Shown piece by piece: positions 16,046 through 25,026 of a stretch of 36,118 nt of DNA. The stretch comes from Bacteroidales bacterium (GTDB lineage Bacteria > Bacteroidota > Bacteroidia > Bacteroidales > UBA932). The first letter of the stretch is position 1, and every line of letters starts with the position of its first letter. A program made the translations under genes and the position numbers. The DNA lies in NCBI GenBank assembly GCA_017961015.1, contig JAGCYC010000061.1:1-36118 (forward strand). Direction: 5' to 3'. The notes below the pieces were generated by a model. That model was given only the letters and a program-made list of their open reading frames with translations. It ran no database searches and was not told the origin of the DNA.

Positions 16046-17647
16046 ATGATACCATACCTGAAGAAACTGGAAGAGCAGATTCGCCTGAACGGCAGCATCA
16101 CCGCATTGGCGGACTACGGCGGCAAGGCCTACACCTATGCCTCCCTGGCCGAGCAGATAGAACTGTATCACGTCTTTTTCGAAACCATCGGCCTGCAAAA
16201 GGGCGAAAAGGTGGCCATCTGTGCCCGCAGCTGTGCCCGCTGGGGTATCTGCTTCCTGGCTGTGAACACCTACGGCGCCGTGGCGGTCCCCATCCTGGCA
16301 GACTTCACCCCCGAAAGCGCCGCCGTCCTTGTGAACCATTCGGAAAGCGTACTGCTTGTGACCGATCCCGATATCTGGGAAAGGATGAAGGAAATCAAGT
16401 TCCCCAAGCTCCTGGGCGTTATGTCCTGCCGCAACGAGGAACTCCTGTACAATTCGGATAAGGCCGTGGATGCAGCCTGGAACGGCCGCCGCCAGCTTTT
16501 CGAGGCCCGTTATCCCGACGGCTTCCGCCCCGAGGACGTAAGCTACAGCGGAGAATGGGAGGATCGCCTCGCCATAATCAACTACACTTCCGGCAGCACC
16601 GGTGATCCCAAGGGAGTAATGCTTCCCTACAAGGCTATGTCGGACATCGTGGAGCAGTGCCAGCAGATAATCCTGAACGAACCCGACAGTCTGGTTTCCA
16701 CCCTGCCGATGGCCCATATGTACGGCCTTGCAATGGAGTTCATCTATCCCTGCTGCACCGGTTTCACCATCCATTTCCTGGGCAAGGTCCCTTCGCCTTC
16801 CCTCTTTATGGAAGCCCTCCAGACTGTCCGTCCCCGCCTCATAATCACCGTGCCCCTGGTAATGGAGAAGATATACCAGGCAATGGTGGAGCCGATGCTC
16901 GCCAGCCAGCCCTTCCGTATGCCCGGTTTCAACAGTTTCTACTACAAGTCGGTAGGCAAGCGTGTGGAGAAGGCCCTGGGCGGCCGGGTCCAGACCATAA
17001 TCATCGGCGGCGCCCCCCTGAACTGGGATATCGAATGCGCCTTCCGCAAGATAGGCCTGCCCTATGTGGTGGGTTACGGTATGACCGAGGCCTGCCCCCT
17101 GATTGCCCTGGCGATGCCCGGCCAGTTCGTGGCCGGCTCCTGCGGCAAGCCCATCCACGAGGTGCGCATAGACTCCTCCGATCCCGAAACCATACCCGGA
17201 GAAATCCAGACCAAGGGCCCCAACCTTTGCATCGGCTATCTTAAGAACGACGCTGCCAATGCCAAGGCCCTCACCCACGACGGCTGGTTCAGGACAGGGG
17301 ACCTGGGCACCCTTGACTCCGGCGGCAACCTCTTTATCCGCGGCCGCATCAAGGCCCTCATCCTGAGCGCTTCCGGCCAGAATATCTATCCCGAAGAAAT
17401 AGAGCAGTACCTGGACAGCCAGCCGGCCGTGACGGAATCGGTGGTCCTGGACAGGGACGGCAAGATCATAGCCCTGGTATATCCCAATCCCGCCGGTGTG
17501 CAGGATCCCGACCGCCTGGGAGAGCAGATCCGCGAAGCCGCCAACCAGAGGCTTCCCCAGTACAGCCACATCTCCAAGGTGGAGCTTGTGGATATGCCGC
17601 TGGAACGCACCGCAAAAGGCACCATTAAACGACATCTTTACCATTAG
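16046..17647 (+). CDS. AMP-binding long-chain acyl-CoA synthetase/ligase
   Basis: 533-residue adenylate-forming enzyme. It has the P-loop-like A3 motif YTSGSTGDPKG (180-190), GYGMTEACPL (A5), GWFRTGDLG (A7), GRIKALILSASGQNIYPEEIE (A8) and the C-terminal TAKGTIKR carrying the A10 lysine. It should activate a fatty acid to acyl-AMP and pass it to CoA (or ACP). Length is normal for bacterial FadD-like proteins. ffh follows after 9 bases, so the two share the promoter at 15988-16018. Confidence 0.9.
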   Translation: MIPYLKKLEEQIRLNGSITALADYGGKAYTYASLAEQIELYHVFFETIGLQKGEKVAICARSCARWGICFLAVNTYGAVAVPILADFTPESAAVLVNHSESVLLVTDPDIWERMKEIKFPKLLGVMSCRNEELLYNSDKAVDAAWNGRRQLFEARYPDGFRPEDVSYSGEWEDRLAIINYTSGSTGDPKGVMLPYKAMSDIVEQCQQIILNEPDSLVSTLPMAHMYGLAMEFIYPCCTGFTIHFLGKVPSPSLFMEALQTVRPRLIITVPLVMEKIYQAMVEPMLASQPFRMPGFNSFYYKSVGKRVEKALGGRVQTIIIGGAPLNWDIECAFRKIGLPYVVGYGMTEACPLIALAMPGQFVAGSCGKPIHEVRIDSSDPETIPGEIQTKGPNLCIGYLKNDAANAKALTHDGWFRTGDLGTLDSGGNLFIRGRIKALILSASGQNIYPEEIEQYLDSQPAVTESVVLDRDGKIIALVYPNPAGVQDPDRLGEQIREAANQRLPQYSHISKVELVDMPLERTAKGTIKRHLYH

Positions 17648-17656
17648 TATATCACT

Positions 17657-18979
17657 ATGTTCGAGAATCTGAGCGAGAGGCTGGAGCGATCCTTCAAGAT
17701 ACTGAAGGGTGAAGGCAAAATCACCGAAATCAATGTAGCCGAAACCGTCAAGGACATCCGCAAGGCCCTCCTGGACGCCGACGTAAGCTACAAAGTAGCC
17801 AAGGACTTCTGCAACCGGGTCAAGGACAAGGCCCTGGGTTCCAACGTGCTCACCGCCGTGAAGCCCCAGCAGATGATGGTGAAGATAATGCACGACGAGC
17901 TGGCCGATTTTATGGGCAGCAGCGCCCAGGAAATAAACGTGAAGGGCAATCCCGCCGTCGTGCTCGTAGCCGGCCTGAACGGTTCCGGTAAGACTACCTT
18001 CTCCGGTAAGCTGGCCCTGTACCTCAAGAGCAAGAGGGGAATGAAGGTCCTTCTGGCCGCTTGCGACACCTTCCGTCCCGCCGCCATCGAGCAGCTGAAG
18101 GTACTGGGCGAGGGCATCGAAGTTCCCGTCTATACCCGCGAGGGTGAAAGCGACCCCATAAAGATAGCCCAGGAAGCCATCGCCAAGGCCCGTTCCGAGG
18201 GCTACAGCGTGGTAATCGTGGATACCGCCGGCCGCCTTGCCGTGGACCAGCAGCTGATGGACGAGATATCGGCCCTGCACCAGGCCGTGAAGCCTTCGGA
18301 GACTCTCTTCGTGGTGGATGCGATGACCGGTCAGGACGCCGTGGAGACCGCCCGCGCCTTCAACGACCGCCTGGACTTCGACGGTGTGGTGCTCACCAAG
18401 ATGGACGGCGACACCCGTGGCGGTGCAGCCCTCTCCATCAAGGCCGTGGTAGGGAAGCCCATCAAGTTCGTGAGCTCCGGAGAAAAGATGGAAGCCCTGG
18501 ACGTATTCCATCCCGCCCGCATAGCGGACCGTATCCTGGGTATGGGCGACGTGGTTTCCCTCGTGGAGAAGGCCCAGGAGCAGTTTGACGAGAAACAGAC
18601 CCGTGAGCTGCGCAAGAAACTTTCCCGCGACCAGTTCACCCTGCAGGATTTCTACAACCAGATCCAGCAGGTAAAGAAGATGGGCAACGTCAAGGACCTG
18701 GCCGCAATGATCCCCGGAGTGGGCAAGGCCATCAAGGATGTGGACATCCCCGACGACGCCTTCAAGAGCACCGAGGCCATCATCCTTTCAATGACCCCTT
18801 ACGAGAGGGAGCATCCCGAAGCTATCAACGGCTCCCGCCGCAAGAGGATTGCCGATGGCTCCGGCACCACCCTGCCCGACGTAAACCGCCTTCTGAAGCA
18901 GTTTGAGGGCACCCGCAAGCTTATGAAGGGCGCCGTTACCGGCAACCTTATGCAGCAGATGAAGGGATTCAGACGCTGA
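17657..18979 (+). CDS. ffh: Signal recognition particle protein Ffh
   Basis: 440-residue SRP54-family GTPase: N domain (1-95), G domain with GLNGSGKTTFSGKL (106-119), DTAGR (188-192) and TKMDGD (246-251), and a C-terminal M domain ending NLMQQMKGFRR that binds SRP RNA and signal sequences. It guides nascent membrane proteins to FtsY and SecYEG. The P-loop is slightly unusual (GLNGSGKTTFS, where most have GLQGSGKTTT). It follows the acyl-CoA ligase after 9 bases and directly abuts the convergent AddB-like gene (stop codons at 18977-18979 and 18980-18982, no gap). Confidence 0.97.
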   Translation: MFENLSERLERSFKILKGEGKITEINVAETVKDIRKALLDADVSYKVAKDFCNRVKDKALGSNVLTAVKPQQMMVKIMHDELADFMGSSAQEINVKGNPAVVLVAGLNGSGKTTFSGKLALYLKSKRGMKVLLAACDTFRPAAIEQLKVLGEGIEVPVYTREGESDPIKIAQEAIAKARSEGYSVVIVDTAGRLAVDQQLMDEISALHQAVKPSETLFVVDAMTGQDAVETARAFNDRLDFDGVVLTKMDGDTRGGAALSIKAVVGKPIKFVSSGEKMEALDVFHPARIADRILGMGDVVSLVEKAQEQFDEKQTRELRKKLSRDQFTLQDFYNQIQQVKKMGNVKDLAAMIPGVGKAIKDVDIPDDAFKSTEAIILSMTPYEREHPEAINGSRRKRIADGSGTTLPDVNRLLKQFEGTRKLMKGAVTGNLMQQMKGFRR

Positions 18980-21802
18980 TCAGCGCCCGCAAATCGTCTT
19001 GAAATCGCAGTATTTGCAGCTGTCCGCGTCGGCCGAGCGCCTGAAGGGCAGCTGGGGGTTCACCATTTCCTGAAGCAGAGCTTCCACTTGCTCTTCCATC
19101 ATTGCCGAAACCTCAGGCGAGGGAGCTATTTCCTCTATTCCTCCGGCATACAGGCGGGCCGTGCTGTATATGGAGTTTACGATATCGGCCCTGGTGAGTC
19201 CGGGCGTGGCTTTGGCCATATAATCATAGAGGTACAGCTGCAGGGCAATCTTCGGCCGCCTTGCTTCCTTGTCCCCGAAAAGGGCCTGGACGCTCTTCGG
19301 GTCCAGCCGTATGTCCTCGTCTTTCACCTGCCCGGTCTTGTAGTCCACCACCCTCAGCTGTCCGGGACGGCAGGAGTCTATCCTGTCGGCGCGGCCCCAG
19401 AGATGGAAGCCGTGGAAATCGGCCTCCAGATCCCTTTCCAGGCCTATTATGCGCAGGCCGTATGAGCCGGCGGCCGAGGCCAGGCGCTTGTCGTGTTCCA
19501 GGGTGTGCCTGATATAGTCTTCCAGGATGTTCTCCAGTACCAGGTTGCGTCCGCTCACTTCTATGCTCTTCATCTGAAGCAGGATGTTCCGGCGGATGCG
19601 GCTGCGGATTCCCTTCCTGTCGGCGAGCATCTTTTCTATGTCGGCCTCAAGGAGGGCCTTGCCGGTGAAGGGCGTGTACAGCTCCTGGATTACTGCGTGG
19701 AAAACATTCCCCAGCATACTGGAATCGAGGGATTCGGCCACTTCCTGATCGGCCTTAAGTCCTTTGATGTGCTTGTAGCAGAACTTCGCCGGGCAGCTAA
19801 GGTAGGCCTGGATGGCGGTGGGGGACAGCTTCATCGCCTTTATGCGCTCTATGTCCTCCGGGCTCTTTTCTATGTCCGGAAGGTCCGGGACCGGCTGCAG
19901 GGGGGCAACCGCCACCATCTTCTCCACCTTTATCCCGAAATGGTACTCCAGCTGCTTTATGTATCGGCTTTCCTCGCCGCTGTTAAGCCCTTCGGTACGG
20001 CTGTCGTAGATGAGTATCACGCGTGAAGCCCTCTGTAAAAGCCGATAGAAATAATATGCCCAGACGGCATCCTGATACTCGAAGCCCGGCAGGCCGAAGC
20101 TGCGCCTTAGCTCGGGCGGGATGAAAGAAGGGGTGTAGCTGTGCCTGGGGAACATACCTTCGTTGGCGCTCAGGATAATGAGATTCCTGAAGTCCAGGGC
20201 GCGGGTTTCCAGCGGTCCCATTATCTGGAGGCCCTCCAGAGGCTCTCCGCGGAAGGGAACCGACACTCCAAGGAGCAGGCTGTCGGCAATACGCAGCCAG
20301 GTGGCCGGAAGTATGGGCAGATCCACGTCGGAAAGGCTTCCTATCACCGTGTGGCAGCGTTTGATGAAGTCCAGCTCCAGCAGGTTGTCGCCGTCCGGGG
20401 AAAGCCTGGAGCCAAGGTAGAGCAGCAGGTCCCGGAGGTAGCTTTCCAGCCGGTGGTTCTGGGCGGCCGATGCCTCCGCGCTTTGGCGCAGCACAGGGAC
20501 GAAGATACGCTCCAGCAGGGGGCCGCCCCTGAGTTCATCGGCCGGGATGTAGTATTTTGCATCGGCCTTTATCCTTGCGATTACTTCGCTCTCATTCCCG
20601 TCCAGCAGCTGGGGCAGCAGGCCCGAGCTTATCACCGCCTGTACGCCCCTGTGATAAAAATACCATTTCCCATCCTTCTCCCGGAGACTCAGCTGGAGGC
20701 CGAAAATAGCCTTCACAAGCGTGTACACGGCACTTTCCTTCATAGGATAGCCCATCGTGACGTTAATCTTGTCCCGGCTGGGAGGGATGGAGTTCAGAAG
20801 CGGCAGCAGCAGGCTTTCGTCCGGCAGAACTATGGCGCTTTCCACAGGGTCGCCGTCGAAGTCTGCGGCCAGCTGTCCGGCCATCTTGGCCTGCCCCGTT
20901 GCCGAGGGTACGCTTATAACCTGGATGCGGGGAAGGGTGCAGCCTTCGGGATCGGGCTCGAATTCCTGCGGGAAGTCCCTGAGGTTCTCGCGCATAAAAC
21001 GTGAGGCGCAGTTGGCTTTGTCGCGGATTTCGGCCGATGAAAAATCCCAGTAGAAGCGGGCCACTCCTGCGTCGCGCATCTTGCTCAGTATCATATGCTC
21101 GCACAGGTTGAGCGCGTTCAGCCCCACGAAGTGGAAGCTCTCCACGCCGGGGAAGACGGGACCCAGGATATCGGCCACGGGGACACCTTCCTTCAGCTTT
21201 TCGGCAAGGGCGCGGTATACCTGTCCCTCATAGCACATACCTTCGCGGGAAAGGACCTCGTTGAAGTCCCGGTACAGGGGATAGAGTATGTTCCAGGTTT
21301 TCAGGAAACGGTCTTTCACGCTGCCCGGCTTAACGTTAAGCTTCCCTCCGTCCCTGAAGTGGCTCAGGAAATTGCCGATAGCCTCCCTCTGCCTTTCGCT
21401 AAGGTAGTCGAAGCTGTCCTGCATTCCCTTGAGTTCGGCCACGTTCTGCAGCAGGTTGCGGGCGTTCACCAGGTATTTGTCTATGTCGTTGAAATCGGCC
21501 AGGAGGACATCGCCCCAGAAGATGAATTCGTCCAGAGGCTCGGCGCCGGGGTACAGGGCGGTGTAGCAGTCGTAGAGCCTGAGCAGCAGCGGAACACGGC
21601 CGCTCACCTCCCTGCCGTGGACCTTGCAGAGGAAGTCGTGGATGGTGTACATCCTGGGCACAAGCGAGGTTTTCCCGACTCCCTGCCCCAGGTATTTCTT
21701 GAAGAATACCAGAGAGCGGCGGTTGGGAAGAATGAAGCAGCTGCTGTCCAGTCTGCCCTGGTCCAGGCAGTGTTTTGCCACTTGTTTCAGGAAGGGTGTC
21801 AT
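18980..21802 (-). CDS. AddB-like PD-(D/E)XK nuclease / inactivated helicase
   Basis: 940-residue protein of the Bacteroidota AddB/RecB-like type. The first two thirds are helicase-like but lack a clear Walker A, as expected of AddB's inactive helicase. The C-terminus is a nuclease domain with GRADRID and VVDYKTG (819-824). Cys670 before it and Cys929, Cys932 and Cys938 after it (CKYCDFKTIC) form the AddB iron-sulfur staple. It should work with an AddA helicase-nuclease in double-strand-break end resection; addA is not in the window. It is divergent from rubrerythrin and convergent with ffh. Confidence 0.87.
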   Translation of the reverse strand: MTPFLKQVAKHCLDQGRLDSSCFILPNRRSLVFFKKYLGQGVGKTSLVPRMYTIHDFLCKVHGREVSGRVPLLLRLYDCYTALYPGAEPLDEFIFWGDVLLADFNDIDKYLVNARNLLQNVAELKGMQDSFDYLSERQREAIGNFLSHFRDGGKLNVKPGSVKDRFLKTWNILYPLYRDFNEVLSREGMCYEGQVYRALAEKLKEGVPVADILGPVFPGVESFHFVGLNALNLCEHMILSKMRDAGVARFYWDFSSAEIRDKANCASRFMRENLRDFPQEFEPDPEGCTLPRIQVISVPSATGQAKMAGQLAADFDGDPVESAIVLPDESLLLPLLNSIPPSRDKINVTMGYPMKESAVYTLVKAIFGLQLSLREKDGKWYFYHRGVQAVISSGLLPQLLDGNESEVIARIKADAKYYIPADELRGGPLLERIFVPVLRQSAEASAAQNHRLESYLRDLLLYLGSRLSPDGDNLLELDFIKRCHTVIGSLSDVDLPILPATWLRIADSLLLGVSVPFRGEPLEGLQIMGPLETRALDFRNLIILSANEGMFPRHSYTPSFIPPELRRSFGLPGFEYQDAVWAYYFYRLLQRASRVILIYDSRTEGLNSGEESRYIKQLEYHFGIKVEKMVAVAPLQPVPDLPDIEKSPEDIERIKAMKLSPTAIQAYLSCPAKFCYKHIKGLKADQEVAESLDSSMLGNVFHAVIQELYTPFTGKALLEADIEKMLADRKGIRSRIRRNILLQMKSIEVSGRNLVLENILEDYIRHTLEHDKRLASAAGSYGLRIIGLERDLEADFHGFHLWGRADRIDSCRPGQLRVVDYKTGQVKDEDIRLDPKSVQALFGDKEARRPKIALQLYLYDYMAKATPGLTRADIVNSIYSTARLYAGGIEEIAPSPEVSAMMEEQVEALLQEMVNPQLPFRRSADADSCKYCDFKTICGR

Positions 21803-21810
21803 CCTCTGAG

Positions 21811-21830
21811 CTAATTTTCTGCTAAATTAG
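21811..21830. repeat. Inverted repeat between addB-like and rubrerythrin genes
   Basis: CTAATTT at 21811-21817 and AAATTAG at 21824-21830 with a 6-base spacer. It lies just before the AddB-like start and about 22 bases before the rubrerythrin promoter, where an operator could act on either gene. It may be chance in AT-rich DNA. Confidence 0.35.
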
Positions 21831-21851
21831 TGATTTTGCGGGAAAAATCCT

Positions 21852-21859
21852 TATCTTTG
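21852..21859 (+). promoter_or_regulatory. -7 promoter element of rubrerythrin
   Basis: TATCTTTG matches the consensus. The leader to the ATG at 21888 is about 25 bases. No convincing -33 box at the usual 19-21 base spacing. Confidence 0.65.
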
Positions 21860-21887
21860 TTACACTCACCAATTATTTGCAAACTTT

Positions 21888-22439
21888 ATGAAAAAGAAAT
21901 TCAGATGTCTGGTGTGCGGATATGTTTACGAAGGTGAAAATCCGCCCGCAGAGTGCCCTGTGTGCCACGTTAAGTCCGATAAATTCGTAGAAGTCAAAGA
22001 AGAGGAAGGCAAGCCTATGTGGGCCTGCGAACACGAGCTTGGAGTTGCCAAGGGAGTGGATCCGGAAGTCTTGGCCGGGCTCCGGGAGCACTTCGCCGGC
22101 GAGTGCTCCGAAGTTGGAATGTACCTGGCGATGAGCCGTCAGGCCGACAGGGAAGGCTACCCCGAGGCTGCCGATGCCTTCCGCCGCTATGCCTTCGAGG
22201 AGGCCGATCACGCCGCCCGTATCGCCGAGCTCCTGGGCGAGGTCGTCTGGGACACCAAGACCAACCTCAAGAAGCGCTATGAGGCCGAGGCCGGTGCCTG
22301 CGAGGGCAAACTGGCCATCGCCAAGCGCGCCAAGGAACTGGGTTACGACGCCATCCACGATACCATCCACGAAATGGCCCGCGACGAGGCCCGTCACGGA
22401 GCAGGTTTCCTTGGCCTGTACAAGAGGCTTTTCAAATAA
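21888..22439 (+). CDS. Rubredoxin-rubrerythrin ('reverse rubrerythrin' type) peroxidase
   Basis: 183 residues. A rubredoxin domain comes first (Cys7, Cys10, Cys23, Cys26 binding one iron) and the ferritin-like di-iron domain second, with ExxH-type ligands ([15 protein letters not shown]). In classical rubrerythrin the order is the opposite. Reverse rubrerythrins reduce hydrogen peroxide with electrons from NADH-linked partners in anaerobes, so this is a cytoplasmic oxidative-stress enzyme. It is a single gene with its own promoter and a strong terminator. Confidence 0.9.
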   Translation: MKKKFRCLVCGYVYEGENPPAECPVCHVKSDKFVEVKEEEGKPMWACEHELGVAKGVDPEVLAGLREHFAGECSEVGMYLAMSRQADREGYPEAADAFRRYAFEEADHAARIAELLGEVVWDTKTNLKKRYEAEAGACEGKLAIAKRAKELGYDAIHDTIHEMARDEARHGAGFLGLYKRLFK

Positions 22440-22459
22440 ACTGCACATCAATACTTTAA

Positions 22460-22501
22460 GACAGGACGCCCCATTTTCGGTGGGGCGTCCTGTCTTTTTT
22501 T
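22460..22501 (+). terminator. Strong Rho-independent terminator after rubrerythrin
   Basis: A perfect 14-bp stem (22460-22473 pairing with 22481-22494, GACAGGACGCCCCA and its complement), a 7-base loop, then seven Ts. It lies 20 bases past the stop codon. Confidence 0.95.
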
Positions 22502-22546
22502 GCTTTTTTTTGGGGGCTACATTGTAAAAATGGAACAAAAATTGAT

Positions 22547-22554
22547 TATTTTTG
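22547..22554 (+). promoter_or_regulatory. -7 promoter element of the BACON/Cthe_2159 lipoprotein gene
   Basis: TATTTTTG fits TAnnTTTG; the leader to the ATG at 22585 is about 27 bases. A possible TTG -33 box at 22522-22524 is spaced 22 bases away. Confidence 0.55.
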
Positions 22555-22584
22555 CTGCTGTGCCATATTGACTATATCGTGCTT

Positions 22585-25017
22585 ATGAAGAGAAATATCA
22601 TATTTTTGTGGGCTTTTGCAGCTGTTCTCACGCTGCTGGCCGGATGCGCTAAGGAGAGTATAACAGATAACTCGGACGGAACGGACACGGTAACCGTTTC
22701 TTGTTCGGATATCAATGAAGATATCAGCGTGCTGCGCAGCCTTGTCGTAGAGAAAGCTTCCGGGAGCACGGTGGTTTCCCTTTCAGACAACACCATCACT
22801 TTCTCGTCGGGAACTACGTTGACGCTTACCCTCCGCAAATCTTACGGCTTTTCCTACGTAAACCCAACTGTGGGCGTCGTGGACGGCAATTATGTAATTG
22901 ACGGTCAGGATATCGGCGTCGGTTTTGCCGATACAGCCCTCCAGCTCAGGGTTTCCGGCTCTTCGTGGCAGTACTACAGTTCCGGCAACTGGATTACTGT
23001 GGCTTCGCTGGTCCAGGGAAGCAGCATCCCTATATTCAGTTCCGTGACTCAGAGGGGACAAAACGTGATTGTGAGTCTCGGAAGCAAGGATACCCTGGAG
23101 CTACCCATCTATCAGGGAAGCGACAGCATAACCCTGGACAAGACGGCCGCTTCGGTTGGAATCGAAGGCGGCTCCGTGTCGGTCAGCGTTACTTCCAGCA
23201 AGAGTTGGGGCGCGTCGTCAGATGCATCGTGGCTTACCGTTTCGCCCGCTGCCGGGCAGTCCGGTACAACTGCGGTGACTTTAAAGGCCTCGGCAAACGA
23301 ATCGTACGGACGCAGCGCTACGGTTACATTCTCGATAGGCAGCCTCAAAGCAAAGATTGTGGTTAGCCAGGATGGTGAGAGTGGCGGCGGTACAATCGGC
23401 GGTGACGACACCGAGCAGAGCGAGGACAACATTGCCAATACAAATTTTGACCGTACCATAAAGATAACATTCGTAAACGGCGGAACCGCCACCGTGTCAG
23501 GCGACGCCAACGGTGTCGTGAGTGTGAGTGGCAATGACGTTACCGTTGATAACCGCAGCACTACGGAAAAGGTGATCTATGAGCTTTCCGGCACCACCAC
23601 AAACGGCTTCCTGAAGATATACAGCAACAACAAGCAGGCCCTGCTGCTCAAGGGCGTTTCCATTACCAATCCCAACGGTGCGGCCATCAACAATCAGGGT
23701 AAGAAACGCCTTTTCGTGCAGGTTACGGGCAACAATACCCTTGCCGACGGTACCTCCTATACACAGACTCCCTCTGACGAACAGGAGAAGGCCGCCTTCT
23801 TCTCCGAAGGTCAGATTATCTTCTCCGGCGACGGCACTCTCACCGTGACCGCCAAGGGCAAGTCCGGCATTACCTCCGACGACTATGTGCGCTTTATGAG
23901 TTCCCCTACAGTAAAGGTCACTTCTACAGCCGGGCACGGCGTGAGGGGGCAGGATGCCATCATAGTATCGGCCGGAAATATCGAGGCCAATGTGTCGGCA
24001 GCTATGAAGAAAGGCTTCAGCACGGATTCCCTGGCACGTTTCGACGGTGGCACGACGGTAATCAAGGTTACCGGCGGCTCCGGAAAGGACGATGACGGCA
24101 GCTACAGTTCATCGGCCGGTATCAAAGCCGACCAGCTCTTCGAGATGACCGGAGGAAGCCTGACCATCAACAACTCCGGTGCCGGCGGAAAGGGAATACG
24201 TGTGGGTAGCGCATACGACGCCTCCAACGTTGTCCATCTGGCACAGCCCAGCTATATCTCCGGCGGCAGCTGCATCATAACCACCACCGGGGCAAAGTAC
24301 ACCACCGGCGACAAGAACCCCAAGGGCTTCAAGACCGGCTGGGCCTACAAGGCCAGCGACCGCGACCACACCTACAAGGATTTTACCGGCGACTTCGAGA
24401 TGAGGGGAGGCATACTCCGCTGCACAGTTTCCAATGCCGAGGGCATAGAGATAAAGCGCACCCTCACGGTAAGCGGCGGCGAAATAGCAGCCACCAGCAG
24501 CTCGGACGATGCCATCAATTCGGCCAGCACCTTTACCATAAACGACGGCTTTGTGTTCGGCGCTTCCACTGCCAATGACGGCCTGGACGCCAACGGCAAC
24601 TTCGAAATAAACGGAGGCGTGGTTGTGGCCTACGGCAAGACCACGCCCGAAATGGCGATAGACGCCAACTCGGAGGGCAGTTTCAAGCTCACGGTAAAGG
24701 GCGGGACCATCTTTGCCATAGGCTCCCTGGAAAGCGGGTCCACTCTCACGCAAAGCTGTTACCAGGCCAGTTCCTGGTCCAAGAACACGTGGTATTCCCT
24801 TACCGTGGGTTCCGATACCTACTGCTTCAAGACGCCTTCGAGCGGCGGGTCCAAGCTGGTGGTGTCGGGCGCATCCCAGCCCAGTGTAAAATCCAATGTG
24901 ACGCTCAGCGGCGGCACGGAGATATTCATGGGCTACGGAGCCACCGGAGCCAGCGTCTCGGGCGGTTCGTCGGTATCGCTTTCAAACTACAGCAGCAGCG
25001 GCGGCGGGCGCCCTTAG
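22585..25017 (+). CDS. BACON-domain, Cthe_2159-like carbohydrate-binding lipoprotein
   Basis: 810 residues. A lipoprotein signal ends in LLAGC (Cys21). An N-terminal beta-rich region (about 35-180) of unsure family comes next, then a BACON domain (about 183-264; SWGASSDASWLTVSPAAG and IVVSQDG are typical), a Gly/Asp linker, and a long repetitive beta-helix-like region (about 288-795) matching the Cthe_2159 type, a polysaccharide-lyase-like fold known to bind acidic plant glycans such as pectin. It probably sits on the outer membrane and binds or processes glycans. It stands alone, without SusC/D partners. The upstream in-frame codon at 22552 is inside the promoter and is not the start. Confidence 0.85.
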   Translation: MKRNIIFLWAFAAVLTLLAGCAKESITDNSDGTDTVTVSCSDINEDISVLRSLVVEKASGSTVVSLSDNTITFSSGTTLTLTLRKSYGFSYVNPTVGVVDGNYVIDGQDIGVGFADTALQLRVSGSSWQYYSSGNWITVASLVQGSSIPIFSSVTQRGQNVIVSLGSKDTLELPIYQGSDSITLDKTAASVGIEGGSVSVSVTSSKSWGASSDASWLTVSPAAGQSGTTAVTLKASANESYGRSATVTFSIGSLKAKIVVSQDGESGGGTIGGDDTEQSEDNIANTNFDRTIKITFVNGGTATVSGDANGVVSVSGNDVTVDNRSTTEKVIYELSGTTTNGFLKIYSNNKQALLLKGVSITNPNGAAINNQGKKRLFVQVTGNNTLADGTSYTQTPSDEQEKAAFFSEGQIIFSGDGTLTVTAKGKSGITSDDYVRFMSSPTVKVTSTAGHGVRGQDAIIVSAGNIEANVSAAMKKGFSTDSLARFDGGTTVIKVTGGSGKDDDGSYSSSAGIKADQLFEMTGGSLTINNSGAGGKGIRVGSAYDASNVVHLAQPSYISGGSCIITTTGAKYTTGDKNPKGFKTGWAYKASDRDHTYKDFTGDFEMRGGILRCTVSNAEGIEIKRTLTVSGGEIAATSSSDDAINSASTFTINDGFVFGASTANDGLDANGNFEINGGVVVAYGKTTPEMAIDANSEGSFKLTVKGGTIFAIGSLESGSTLTQSCYQASSWSKNTWYSLTVGSDTYCFKTPSSGGSKLVVSGASQPSVKSNVTLSGGTEIFMGYGATGASVSGGSSVSLSNYSSSGGGRP

Positions 25018-25026
25018 TGCCGGGGC

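Noticed and set aside
16031..18511. 826-codon open frame on the minus strand
   Set aside because: It lies fully antisense to the acyl-CoA ligase and ffh, both with complete catalytic motifs. Its translation is rich in Gly, His and Val with no motif, as expected of a mirror of GC-rich codons.
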